From Pseudomonadota bacterium (lineage in GTDB: Bacteria > Pseudomonadota > Alphaproteobacteria > Reyranellales > Reyranellaceae), in NCBI GenBank assembly GCA_023386865.1, contig JAEWIV010000264.1:1-49168 (forward strand): DNA of 49,168 nt. Direction: 5' to 3'. Below are positions 1 to 7,479 of the stretch, piece after piece; position 1 is the stretch's first letter, and the number at the start of each line of letters is the position of its first letter. The notes beneath the pieces were generated by a model. That model was given only the letters and a program-made list of their open reading frames with translations. It had not been told where the DNA came from and did no database searches. A program made the translations under genes and the position numbers.

Positions 1-394
1 GCGAATTGTTGACCACGACCACGACGCCGGCGAAGGCGACGACGATGCCCACCCAACCGAGAGCCGGCAGCCGGCGGCCGCCGAACCAGGCGAGCAGCGC
101 CGAGAAAGCCGTGGTGGTGGTCATGACGATCGAGCCGACCGAGGGCGGCGTGCGCGCCATCGCCAGGCCCCAGGAGGCCTGGAACAAGCCGACACCGACC
201 ACCGACAGCAGGATCATCGGCACCCAGTCGCGGCGAGCCAGCCCCATCGGCTTGCGCATCAGCACGGCCACGGCGAAGAGAAAGACGCCGGCCACCAGGT
301 AGCGCGAGGCGCTGTAGAGCAGCGGGCTCATGACGGCGAGAACGTCCTTGGCGAACGGGTAGCTCGAGCCCAGGAGCATGGCCGTGCCGAACAT
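1..394 (-). CDS. EamA/DMT-type transporter, N-terminal part (cut by window edge)
   Basis: Reading the minus strand from an ATG at 394 gives an open frame to base 1 without a stop. The protein begins MFGTAMLLGSSYPFAKDVLA and alternates hydrophobic stretches with short polar turns, as in the ten-helix drug/metabolite transporter superfamily (EamA domain). The motif near the N-terminus (small-Gly-Ser-Ser-aromatic-Pro) is typical of helix 1 of these exporters, and a second segment contains a TPPSVGSIVMTTT stretch like the EamA repeat. The frame stays open a little upstream of this ATG, into the hairpin array, so the true start may differ by some codons. The substrate cannot be predicted. It lies downstream of the acyl-CoA dehydrogenase on the same strand but is separated from it by a structured 150-bp gap. 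Confidence 0.6.
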   Translation of the reverse strand, partial: MFGTAMLLGSSYPFAKDVLAVMSPLLYSASRYLVAGVFLFAVAVLMRKPMGLARRDWVPMILLSVVGVGLFQASWGLAMARTPPSVGSIVMTTTTAFSALLAWFGGRRLPALGWVGIVVAFAGVVVVVNNS

Positions 395-424
395 GATGGC
401 GTCGCCGGTGAGGCTTCGCTTCCT

Positions 425-542
425 CCCCTCGTCATGCGAGGGGTGGTGCCCCAAAGGGGCGGAGGGGTCATGGGCGGCCCCTCGTCGTTCGCTCATGACC
501 CCTCCGGCGCTACGCGCCACCTCCCCAGCGAAGCTGGGGAGG
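425..542. repeat. Array of five hairpins between two minus-strand genes
   Basis: Five perfect inverted repeats follow each other in 118 bp: stems 425-431/437-443 (7 bp), 448-452/456-460 (5 bp), 461-472/494-505 (12 bp), 506-510/514-518 (5 bp) and 520-529/533-542 (10 bp, CCTCCCCAGC with a GAA loop). The rightmost stem lies 5 bases past the acyl-CoA dehydrogenase stop. None has a T-run, so they are not classic terminators. The layout fits a REP/BIME-like intergenic repeat, which could stabilise the mRNA 3' end or block read-through. That it is repeated elsewhere in the genome is inference. Confidence 0.65.
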
Positions 543-547
543 CAAGG

Positions 548-1819
548 CTATTCCTTCGGCGCCGTCGATGCCTTCTGCGCGCCCCAGAATCCGAACAGCG
601 CGCCGGCGACGCGGCGGATCTGGATCTCCTCCGAACCTTCGGTGATGCGGTACCGCCGGTGATGGCGATAGATATGCTCGAACGGCGTGTGACGCGAGTA
701 GCCGATGCCGCCATGGACCTGGATGGCGCGGTCGGCGGCGTCGCATACCAGCCGGTTGGCGCGGTAGTTGGACATCGCCACCCATTCGCTGACGTTCATA
801 TGGTGCTCGCGGTCGAGGTGCCAGGCGGTCTTGCGCACCAGGCCGCGCGTCATCTCGGCCTCGGTATGCAGCTCGGCGAGCGGGAACTGGATCGCCTGGT
901 TCGACGCCAGCGCCTTGCCGAACACTTTGCGGTTCTTGGCGTAGGCCACCGACATGTCGATGCAGTATTGCGCCGCCCCCAGGCTCGAGGCGGCCTGGCG
1001 GATGCGGTTCTCGTGCACGAAGGTCTGCGCCACGTCGAGCCCACGGCCTTCCTCGCCCAGCATGGTCGAGCCCGGCACCTTGACGTTGGTCAGCGAGACC
1101 TCGGCATGGTCGGACGGCATGTTGAAGGTCCACCACATGTGCTCGACCTTGAAGCCCTCCGACTTGACCGGCGTCAGGAAGGCCGAGATGCCGCGCGCAT
1201 CGCCCGGCTTGCCCGAGGTGCGGGCGAAGATCAGGTCGACGGTGGCGGTGTGCATGCCGGTGTTGAACCGCTTCATGCCGTTGATCACCCAGTCGGAGCC
1301 CTGCCTGGTCGCGGTGGTCTCCATGAAGGTGGCATCCGAGCCGTGGTCGGGCTCGGTCAGGCCGAAGGCGATGCGCTCCTTGCCGGTCAGCATGCCTTCG
1401 AGATAGCGCTCCTTCTGCTTTTTGGTGCCGAAGCGGTGCAGCAGCAGGGCGACCGGGAAATTGCCGACGATCGAGCTCTCGTTCTGCAGGTCGTTGTGCA
1501 GGCCGAGCCCCTTGTGCGCGAGATGCTCGCGTATGATCGCCATGGCGAGGTTCGAGCCGTCCTTGCCGCCGAGCTCCTTGGGCAGGCCGAAGCGCAGATG
1601 GCCGGCCTTGTCGGCGCGGCGCCGCATCTCCGCCAGAAGCGCCTCCCATTCGTGGCGCGGCTGGCCGTCATTGTCCCAGTCGGTGCGCGCATGCTCGCGG
1701 CGATGGTCGAAGAAGCGGATATTGTCGTTCTCCCGCTCGAGCGGCCGGATCTCGCGCTCGATGAAGGCGTCGAGCTCACGGAGATAGGCCGAGATCTCCG
1801 CGGGAATGTCGAAATCCAT
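548..1819 (-). CDS. Acyl-CoA dehydrogenase family protein
   Basis: The 423-aa product has the full acyl-CoA dehydrogenase fold: an N-terminal helical domain, the FAD/substrate signature LTEPDHGSD at 154-162, the middle beta domain, and a C-terminal helical domain with ITEGSEEIQ at 392-400. In that motif Glu394 sits where the catalytic base of medium-chain enzymes is. The family oxidises acyl-CoA thioesters to 2-enoyl-CoA and passes electrons to ETF. The His/Arg-rich N-terminal half (DHRREHARTDW) suggests the subfamily of larger or branched acyl-CoAs, but the substrate is not determined. The ATG at 1819 is preceded by a good ribosome site (GGAGGAG), and the start lies 38 bases below the kinase stop, so it may be the last gene of the stress operon upstream. 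A much longer open frame upstream is a shadow of the kinase gene. Confidence 0.9.
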   Translation of the reverse strand: MDFDIPAEISAYLRELDAFIEREIRPLERENDNIRFFDHRREHARTDWDNDGQPRHEWEALLAEMRRRADKAGHLRFGLPKELGGKDGSNLAMAIIREHLAHKGLGLHNDLQNESSIVGNFPVALLLHRFGTKKQKERYLEGMLTGKERIAFGLTEPDHGSDATFMETTATRQGSDWVINGMKRFNTGMHTATVDLIFARTSGKPGDARGISAFLTPVKSEGFKVEHMWWTFNMPSDHAEVSLTNVKVPGSTMLGEEGRGLDVAQTFVHENRIRQAASSLGAAQYCIDMSVAYAKNRKVFGKALASNQAIQFPLAELHTEAEMTRGLVRKTAWHLDREHHMNVSEWVAMSNYRANRLVCDAADRAIQVHGGIGYSRHTPFEHIYRHHRRYRITEGSEEIQIRRVAGALFGFWGAQKASTAPKE

Positions 1820-1857
1820 GGCTGCTCCTCCGGTAAACGAGCGTTCACCGAAGCATC

Positions 1858-3108
1858 TTACGCAGCCGGCAGGTCGATCCGGAAGCGGCTGCCGCCGCTT
1901 TCTGCCGCCAGGCAGACAGCGTCGCCGCCGTGACGACGGGCGATGTCGAGCACCAGGGCGAGACCGAGTCCGCTGCCTCGTCCGCTCTCGCTGCCTCCGG
2001 CCAGGCGATAGAAGGGCTCGAAGATGCGCTGTCGTTCCCCTGCCGGCACGCCGGGTCCGTGGTCGGAGACTTCGAGAACGGCGCGCCCGTTCTCGACGGC
2101 AACCGAGACCTCGACCGGACCGTCGCCGGCATAGCGCCGCGCATTCTCCAGCAGATTGCGGATCAGCCGCCGCAGCAGCGTGCGATCGCCCGACACCATC
2201 ACCGGCTGGCCGGTGGCGTCCAGGTCGAAACGTGCGGCCTCCTCGGCGGCCAGCGCCAGAAGGTCCACGGGCTCGCGATGCGCCAGGGTCGGCAGGGCTT
2301 CGAGACGGCTCGCCAGGAGGATCTGCTCGATCAGCTGGTCGAGCTCCTCGACGTCGTGCTTCAGCGATTCGCGGGTCTTGGCGTCGGCACCCTCGCCCAG
2401 CAGCGAGGCGGCGACGGCGATGCGGGCGAGCGGCGTGCGCAATTCGTGGCTGCAGTTGGCGAGCAGCATGCGATGGGCGGCGACGAGCTGCTCGATGCGC
2501 TCCGCCGAGCGGTTGAAGCTTTGGGCGAGGGCTGCGACCTCGTCGCGGCCTTCGACCTTCACGCGGGCCCCGAGGTCGTTGCCGAACCGCTCGACGCCGG
2601 CCTTCAGGCGTTCCAGGCGGCGGCCGAGACCGCGCACCACCGGGAACGCGCCCACGGCGACCGCCAGTGCGACCAGGGCCAGGAAGGCGGTGATCCAGAA
2701 GGTCGGATTGGCGCGCTCGCGTACCTGGCGGGCGACCAGCCAGCGGCCGTCGGGCAGTCGCAAGGTGAAGTTCGGCCCGCCGGGGCCGCGCCGCCAACCC
2801 TGGCGGGCGCGGTGATGATCGAAGCGCGGCGGCGGGGCGCCGGCCATGGCGATCAGCTTGCCGTCCGGCCGGTACAGCGCGATGTCGAAGCGCAGCTTGC
2901 GGTACAGGACCTCGATCGCGCGTTGCTGCTCGATGACCGGCGCATCGAGGTCGGGCAGCAGGGCGCCGGTCAGCTCGGCGGCGACCTCGAAGTATTGCGG
3001 TGTGCGGGCATCGTCGTCGGCCAGCCGCCACAGCAGCGCCGCCGCGCCGACGAACACCGCCAGCACGACGAGGATGGTGAGGTAGAACTGCAGGTAAAGG
3101 CGCCGCAT
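1858..3108 (-). CDS. Envelope sensor histidine kinase, CpxA/RstB-like
   Basis: A 416-aa inner-membrane kinase. Residues about 8-27 and 136-158 are membrane helices enclosing a periplasmic domain of about 110 residues. A HAMP linker follows (about 158-210), then a HisKA domain with SHELRTPL, in which His221 is the phosphate acceptor. The C-terminal ATPase domain shows the N box (NLLENARRY), G1 (DHGPGVP) and G2 (GRGSGLGL). The size and arrangement match CpxA/RstB-type kinases. The gene lies 39 bases below its response regulator and is probably co-transcribed with it and with the Spy-like gene, which points to sensing of periplasmic damage. The signal is unknown. Confidence 0.93.
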   Translation of the reverse strand: MRRLYLQFYLTILVVLAVFVGAAALLWRLADDDARTPQYFEVAAELTGALLPDLDAPVIEQQRAIEVLYRKLRFDIALYRPDGKLIAMAGAPPPRFDHHRARQGWRRGPGGPNFTLRLPDGRWLVARQVRERANPTFWITAFLALVALAVAVGAFPVVRGLGRRLERLKAGVERFGNDLGARVKVEGRDEVAALAQSFNRSAERIEQLVAAHRMLLANCSHELRTPLARIAVAASLLGEGADAKTRESLKHDVEELDQLIEQILLASRLEALPTLAHREPVDLLALAAEEAARFDLDATGQPVMVSGDRTLLRRLIRNLLENARRYAGDGPVEVSVAVENGRAVLEVSDHGPGVPAGERQRIFEPFYRLAGGSESGRGSGLGLALVLDIARRHGGDAVCLAAESGGSRFRIDLPAA

Positions 3109-3147
3109 GGTGTCAGGACGCAGGCCTGCGGTGGACGGTGCGTGATG

Positions 3148-3837
3148 TCACCGGTCCTGGTCCTTGGCGAAGACGTAGCCCGCGCCGCGCACCGTCAGGA
3201 TGCGGCGCGGCTTCTTGGGATCGTCCTCGATGGCGGCGCGGATGCGCGAAATGTGGACGTCGACCGAACGGTCGAACGCTTCCAGCTTCTCGCCCTTGAG
3301 CAGGTCCATCAACGCATCGCGCGACAGCACGCGCCCGGCGCGCTCGGCCAGCGCCAGCAGCAAGGCGAACTGGTAGGAGGTGATCGTGCGCTCCTCGCCG
3401 TCGATGCGCACCACGCGCGCGCCCTTGTCGATCTCGAGCCGGCCGAAGCGCAGCGTCTCGCTCCTGGCCGGCGTTCCCTTGCGGCGCAGGATGGCGCGCA
3501 GGCGGGCCTGCAGCTCGCGCGGCTCGAAGGGCTTTGCCAGATAGTCGTCGGCGCCGACCTCCAGGCCGACGACGCGGTCCATCGGCTCGCCGCGCGCCGT
3601 CAGCATCAGGATGGGCAGGTCGCTCACGCCGCGCAGCCGGCGGCAGAGGTCGAGTCCGTCGGCGTCGGGCAGCATGAGGTCGAGGATGATGGCATCGAAG
3701 GTCTCACGCTTCAGCCAGGCCTCGCCGTCGCGGGCGGTCCCGGCGACGGTCAGGCGAAAGCCCACCCCGCCGAGATAGTCGGAGACCATCCCGGCGAGGC
3801 GGCTGTCGTCGTCGATCATCAGGATGCGCTCGGCCAT
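3148..3837 (-). CDS. OmpR/CpxR-family response regulator
   Basis: The 229-aa product has a receiver domain with the acidic pocket MIDDD (8-11), the phosphorylation site Asp53 in ILDLMLPD, and the conserved Lys in the AKPF segment. A winged-helix DNA-binding domain of the OmpR class follows, ending in the typical IRTVRGAGY-like hairpin (here LTVRGAGYVF). I chose the ATG at 3837 (MAERILMIDDD), preceded by GAGG; an in-frame ATG 36 bases upstream would add an atypical N-terminus. The gene sits between the Spy-like gene (46 bases upstream) and the kinase (39 bases downstream). A perfect CpxR-type box at 4449-4463 lies in front of the unit, which suggests autoregulation. Confidence 0.93.
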   Translation of the reverse strand: MAERILMIDDDSRLAGMVSDYLGGVGFRLTVAGTARDGEAWLKRETFDAIILDLMLPDADGLDLCRRLRGVSDLPILMLTARGEPMDRVVGLEVGADDYLAKPFEPRELQARLRAILRRKGTPARSETLRFGRLEIDKGARVVRIDGEERTITSYQFALLLALAERAGRVLSRDALMDLLKGEKLEAFDRSVDVHISRIRAAIEDDPKKPRRILTVRGAGYVFAKDQDR

Positions 3838-3883
3838 CGCCTCAGTATCGGACCGCGGCACCCTCGATGTCATCCAGGCGCAC

Positions 3884-4369
3884 TCAGCCGTGATGCCGGC
3901 GACGTTCGTTCCAGCTCTTGAAGAAGGCCTGGCGCTGCGAGGCGTTCAGCACGTTGCCGGCGTCGACCAGCGCCTGGGTGAAGCGCTTGGAGCTCGCGTC
4001 GGCGATCTTCATCTGCTCGGCGCGGATCTGCTCGATCCTCGCGGTATCGATGGTCGGCGCCTGCATGGCCGCTTCCATCGCCTTGCGATTCTCGACGCGC
4101 TGTCCGTGGAAGCCCTTCATGTCCTTGAAGGCGGCCTGCAGGATCTCCGTCACCTTCTTCTTCTGGTCGGCCGTGGCATCGGTGCTGCCGAGCGCCTTGT
4201 CGACCCGCTTCTCGATGCGCTGCTGGAACTTGGCCGGGTCCATCGGGCCGTCGGTCTTCGCGTAGGCGGTGCCACCGGCGGTGGCGGCGATGCTGCCGGC
4301 CAGCAGAGCCGCCATGATGGTGGTCAGGCTCTTGCGCCGCGTGCCGGTGAGCTTGTTCTCGTTTGCCAT
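3884..4369 (-). CDS. Spy/CpxP-like periplasmic stress protein
   Basis: The 161-aa product has a long positively charged leader and a hydrophobic signal core ending in TAYA near residue 37. The mature part is all-helical and rich in Lys, Gln and Met. It carries two degenerate LTxxQ-type motifs, ATADQKKK and LNASQRQ, the hallmark of the Spy/CpxP family. Family members are periplasmic chaperones or feedback inhibitors of the Cpx kinase. The position as first gene of a spy-regulator-kinase unit supports a CpxP-like feedback role (inference). The ATG at 4369 has an AAGGAGAG ribosome site 7 bases upstream. The start is divergent from the acetyltransferase gene, with the GTAAA box in the 95-bp gap. 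Confidence 0.82.
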   Translation of the reverse strand: MANENKLTGTRRKSLTTIMAALLAGSIAATAGGTAYAKTDGPMDPAKFQQRIEKRVDKALGSTDATADQKKKVTEILQAAFKDMKGFHGQRVENRKAMEAAMQAPTIDTARIEQIRAEQMKIADASSKRFTQALVDAGNVLNASQRQAFFKSWNERRRHHG

Positions 4370-4448
4370 GTCACTCTCCTTGGTCTGGGGATGGGGTTCC
4401 CCGTGACCGTGATATGGAGCCGGACCGTTTCGCCTCCCTCTCGGCCGT

Positions 4449-4463
4449 GTAAAGTTCTGTAAA
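4449..4463. promoter_or_regulatory. CpxR-type box, GTAAA-N5-GTAAA
   Basis: The sequence GTAAAGTTCTGTAAA is an exact match to the enterobacterial CpxR consensus, two GTAAA half-sites with a 5-bp spacer. It ends one base before the acetyltransferase ATG and lies 80 bp upstream of the Spy-like start. Because it overlaps the acetyltransferase ribosome-binding region, it more likely serves the minus-strand spy/regulator/kinase operon. Binding by the local regulator is inferred. Confidence 0.6.
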
Positions 4464-4464
4464 G

Positions 4465-5025
4465 ATGACGACGCTCCAGACCGACCGACTCTCCCTGCGG
4501 CCCCTGGCGGCCGACGACGCCGAAGCCTATGCGGCCGTACGCTGCCATCCCGACGTGGCCAAGTGGTTGCCGCCCGTGAAGGGTGAGCCCGTCGAGGCGA
4601 TGCGCGGCACGATCGGCCGCTTCGTCGCCGCCTGGCGGGAGCGGCGCCATGCGCCCTGGGGCATCTTCCTCGGCGACAGGCTGATCGGCCATGGCGGCCT
4701 GAACTTCGTGCCCGAATTCGACGCGACGGAGGTGCTGTGGGCGCTGCATCCGGATGCCTGGGGGCACGGCTACGCCACCGAGGTGGCGCGCGCGGCGCTT
4801 TGTTACGGCTTCGGCACGCTGGGCCTCGATCTGATCTTCGCCATCACCCTGCCCGACAATGTCGCCTCGCAGGCGGTGATGAAACGGCTCGGCCTCGCCT
4901 ACCGACGCCGCGTCGACTACAAGGGCTTCACCGACATCGTCTGGTACGATATCGACCGCACGACGTGGCAGGAACTCAACCCAGCGGGCGACGATCTCGC
5001 GGCGTGCCGGAATCGTCACCCATGA
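4465..5025 (+). CDS. GNAT acetyltransferase, RimJ/RimL type
   Basis: The 186-aa product starts MTTLQTDRLSLRPL, the usual RimJ/RimL-like opening, followed by the GNAT core: a beta-strand with WGIFLGDRLIGHGGL, the acetyl-CoA pyrophosphate loop region HPDAWGHGYATEVARA, and the C-terminal VMKRLGL motif. The family transfers acetyl groups to N-terminal or side-chain amines of proteins or small molecules. The target is not evident. No ribosome site separates the start from the CpxR-type box, so translation may be weak or leaderless. The last 50 bases overlap the 3' end of hisN on the opposite strand. Confidence 0.88.
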   Translation: MTTLQTDRLSLRPLAADDAEAYAAVRCHPDVAKWLPPVKGEPVEAMRGTIGRFVAAWRERRHAPWGIFLGDRLIGHGGLNFVPEFDATEVLWALHPDAWGHGYATEVARAALCYGFGTLGLDLIFAITLPDNVASQAVMKRLGLAYRRRVDYKGFTDIVWYDIDRTTWQELNPAGDDLAACRNRHP

Positions 5026-5794
5026 GCACGGCCGTGGCGGCGCGATGGACGGCGGGATCGCCTGCCGCCAGCACCGACCCGTCGGAGTTGATGTCCAGTT
5101 CGCCGCCCTGCCAGTCGGTTATGAGCCCGCCAGCGCCTTTGACGACGGGCACGAGGGCGGCGAAGTCGTAGAGCTTCAGGGAATTCTCGACCACCAGGTC
5201 GACATGGCCCGACGCCAGCAGCCCATAGGCATAGCAATCGCCGCCCCAGCGGAAGAGCTTGACCCGCTGCGTCAGCGCGGCGTGCCGCTTCTCCCACTCG
5301 CCGGGGAACATGATCGGCGCCGTCGAATACATGTAGGCGTTCGCGAGCTCGGCGCAGGCGCGCACCTGGATCGGCTGGCCGTTGAAGGTCGAACGCGCGC
5401 CCGAGACGCCGAGCCAGCGCTCGCCCAGGATCGGCTGGTCGATGACGCCCAGCACGGGCTTGCCGCGATGCAGGAGCGCGATCAGCGTGCCGAAGATCGG
5501 CAGGCCGGTGATGAACGCCTTGGTGCCGTCGATCGGATCGAGCACCCAGACATAGTCCGCGTCGGTGCGCACCGCGCCGTGCTCCTCGCCGAACACGCCG
5601 TGCTGCGGCACGTGCTCGGTGAGCAGCGCGCGCATGGCCATCTCCGCCTCGCGGTCGGCGATGGTCACGGGGCTCGCATCGGTCTTGTCGTCGACAGCGA
5701 CGGCGGTGCGGAAATAGCGATTGCAGATCGGCCGCGCCGCGTCTGCGAGACTCTCAGCCAGAGCGACCAGCTCGGCGGGAACCGACCCGGCCAA
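4976..5794 (-). CDS. hisN: Histidinol-phosphatase, inositol-monophosphatase type
   Basis: A protein of about 272 aa with the metal-site motifs of the inositol monophosphatase fold: GEEHG, the DPIDGTKAF signature, and WGGDCYAYGLLASGHVDLV near the C-terminus, which closely follows histidinol-phosphatase HisN rather than SuhB. It would dephosphorylate histidinol phosphate in histidine synthesis. No ATG is available at the N-terminus. The best start is TTG at 5794, 13 bases after the cycM stop, with a weak AAGG upstream. The gene follows cycM on the same strand and its 3' end overlaps the acetyltransferase by 50 bp. Confidence 0.85.
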   Translation of the reverse strand: MAGSVPAELVALAESLADAARPICNRYFRTAVAVDDKTDASPVTIADREAEMAMRALLTEHVPQHGVFGEEHGAVRTDADYVWVLDPIDGTKAFITGLPIFGTLIALLHRGKPVLGVIDQPILGERWLGVSGARSTFNGQPIQVRACAELANAYMYSTAPIMFPGEWEKRHAALTQRVKLFRWGGDCYAYGLLASGHVDLVVENSLKLYDFAALVPVVKGAGGLITDWQGGELDINSDGSVLAAGDPAVHRAATAVLMGDDSGTPRDRRPLG

Positions 5795-5807
5795 GTCGTC
5801 TACGGCC

Positions 5808-6338
5808 TTAGGGCAGCGGCTTGGGTGAATCCGCCATGGTGCGGAGGTAGGCGATCACGTCGGCGCGCTCCTGCTCCTTGGGCAGGCCAGCGAAGGCCAT
5901 CTTGGTGCCCTTCACGTAGGCGGTCGGCTTGAAGATCATGTGATCGATGTCTTCGTAGGTCCAGTCGCCGCCCTTGCCCTGCAGCGCCGAGGAGTAGCTG
6001 AAGCCTGCGTGGCTCGCCTTCTTGCGACCGACGATATCCCACAGGTTGGGACCCACCTTGTTGGCACCGCCTTTGTCGGTCGTGTGGCAGGTGAAGCATT
6101 GCTTCTGGAAGATCGCCTTGCCGGCGTCGACGTTGGCGCCGGCGAGCTTGGGGCCGATCGGCGGCAGCTCTTGCGCGGGCGCCGCGGCGGCGGCCGTCTG
6201 CGGCGCCTCGTCGGAGACCGCGATCGCGGGCTTGTCGAGCTTGTGCGGATGCACCAGGGCGTTGGAGACTTTGCCCACCACCATCGCGAACAGCGCCGAG
6301 GCCAGAACGCAGCCCGCAACCGTGTTGAAACTGGCCAT
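5808..6338 (-). CDS. cycM: Membrane-anchored class I cytochrome c, CycM-like
   Basis: The 176-aa product has an uncleaved N-terminal anchor (about residues 5-23), an Ala/Pro-rich linker (about 43-60), and a class I cytochrome c domain. Haem is attached at CFTCH (Cys81, Cys84, His85) and Met147 in KGTKMAFAGLP is the likely sixth ligand. This is the architecture of alphaproteobacterial CycM (cytochrome c552), which shuttles electrons from the bc1 complex to the aa3 oxidase. I chose the ATG at 6338 (MASFNTVAG) over one 45 bases upstream because it directly precedes the anchor. It is divergent from pheA, a common arrangement in alphaproteobacteria. Confidence 0.9.
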   Translation of the reverse strand: MASFNTVAGCVLASALFAMVVGKVSNALVHPHKLDKPAIAVSDEAPQTAAAAAPAQELPPIGPKLAGANVDAGKAIFQKQCFTCHTTDKGGANKVGPNLWDIVGRKKASHAGFSYSSALQGKGGDWTYEDIDHMIFKPTAYVKGTKMAFAGLPKEQERADVIAYLRTMADSPKPLP

Positions 6339-6571
6339 AGTCAGATCCCGAAGCGCCGAAAATTCCGGACGTTGCTGTAGCACGCCCTCAGTGCGGCCAG
6401 TAGTATCCGATCACGGCCTCGCGCTCGCGCGGCGGAACGTCGCAAGTGCCGGATTTTGCGGGGTTTTTCGCTCTTCGGCGGCGTGTCGGCGAGCAATTGA
6501 CGTGGCTGATCCGGCGGGCGAAACAACCCGCCGACCAATCCGCTTAGGGCGTGAGTTCGGGGGATCGAGAG

Positions 6572-7477
6572 ATGGCAAAGGGGCGGACGAGCCGTGGCGG
6601 CAGGGGCGCGGCGAGCAACACCATCGCCTTCCAGGGCGAGGCCGGCGCCAATTCGGACATGGCCTGCCGCTCGGCTTTTCCCTACATGACGACTCTGCCG
6701 TGCCCGACGTTCGAGACGGCGATGGCCGCGGTTCAGGCCGGCAAGGCCGAGCTGGCGATGATCCCGGTGGAGAACTCGATCGCGGGCCGCGTCGCCGACC
6801 TGCACAGCCTGCTGCCCCACACCAGGCTGAAGATCGTCGCCGAGCATTTCCAGCGCGTTGAGCACTGCCTCGTGGCGCTGCCCGGCGCCACGCTGAAGTC
6901 GATCAAGACGGTGAAGAGCCACGTCCAGGCGCTGTCGCAGTGCCGCAACTTCCTGAAGCGGCACCGCTACACGCCGCTGGTCCACGGCGATACCGCGGGT
7001 GCGGCGCGCGAGATCGCCGAGGACGGCGACAAGAGCGTCGGCGCCATCGCCTCCTCGCTGGCGGCCCGCATCTACGACCTGAAGGTGCTGGCGCGCAACA
7101 TCGAGGATGCCGAGCACAACACCACGCGCATGCTGGTATTCTCGCGCGACGACGCCACGCCCGACTGGCGCACCGTGCAGTGCATGACCGCTTTCCTGTT
7201 CCGGGTGAAGAGCGTGCCGGCCGCCCTCTACAAGGCGTTGGGCGGCTTCGCCACGAACGGCGTCAACATCGTCAAGCTCGAGAGCTACCTGTCGGGAGCG
7301 CACTTCGAGCAGGCGCAGTTCTACGCCGAGGTCGAGGGACATCCGGCGCAGCGCCCGCTGAAGCTCGCCCTGGAGGAGCTCGGCTTCTTCTCCGAGGAGT
7401 ACAAGCCGCTCGGCACTTTCCCGGCCCACCCCTTCCGCCGCAAGGGCTGGGAAGCCCCGACGCGCCCCGGGACCTGA
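6572..7477 (+). CDS. pheA: Prephenate dehydratase with ACT domain
   Basis: The 301-aa product is a monofunctional prephenate dehydratase for phenylalanine synthesis (prephenate to phenylpyruvate). The catalytic domain (about 16-195) shows FQGEAGANSDMA, MIPVENSIAGRV and the terminal NTTRMLVF; the usual Thr-Arg-Phe is Thr-Arg-Met here. A C-terminal ACT domain (about 210-290) carries KALGGFATNGVNIVKLES, which in the family binds phenylalanine for feedback inhibition. The start is the ATG at 6572 behind a GGGATCGAGAG ribosome region. The upstream gap of 233 bp, shared with cycM, holds a 7-bp hairpin (6512-6518/6527-6533). Two bases separate its stop from the rpe start. Confidence 0.93.
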   Translation: MAKGRTSRGGRGAASNTIAFQGEAGANSDMACRSAFPYMTTLPCPTFETAMAAVQAGKAELAMIPVENSIAGRVADLHSLLPHTRLKIVAEHFQRVEHCLVALPGATLKSIKTVKSHVQALSQCRNFLKRHRYTPLVHGDTAGAAREIAEDGDKSVGAIASSLAARIYDLKVLARNIEDAEHNTTRMLVFSRDDATPDWRTVQCMTAFLFRVKSVPAALYKALGGFATNGVNIVKLESYLSGAHFEQAQFYAEVEGHPAQRPLKLALEELGFFSEEYKPLGTFPAHPFRRKGWEAPTRPGT

Positions 7478-7479
7478 TC

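Noticed and set aside
434..1933. 499-codon open frame on the plus strand
   Set aside because: It is the antisense shadow of the acyl-CoA dehydrogenase and kinase genes, composed mostly of Arg, Ala, Gly and Val with no domain.
1930..3921. 663-codon open frame on the plus strand
   Set aside because: It lies antisense to the histidine kinase and response regulator, whose motifs are complete; GC-rich codon bias opens the opposite frame.
4324..5019. 231-codon minus-strand frame over the acetyltransferase
   Set aside because: It is antisense to the GNAT gene and would also cover the CpxR box and the spy-like start.
6512..6533. Hairpin upstream of pheA as a Phe attenuator
   Set aside because: The 7-bp stem is real, but no leader peptide with Phe codons and no T-run follow, so attenuation is not supported.
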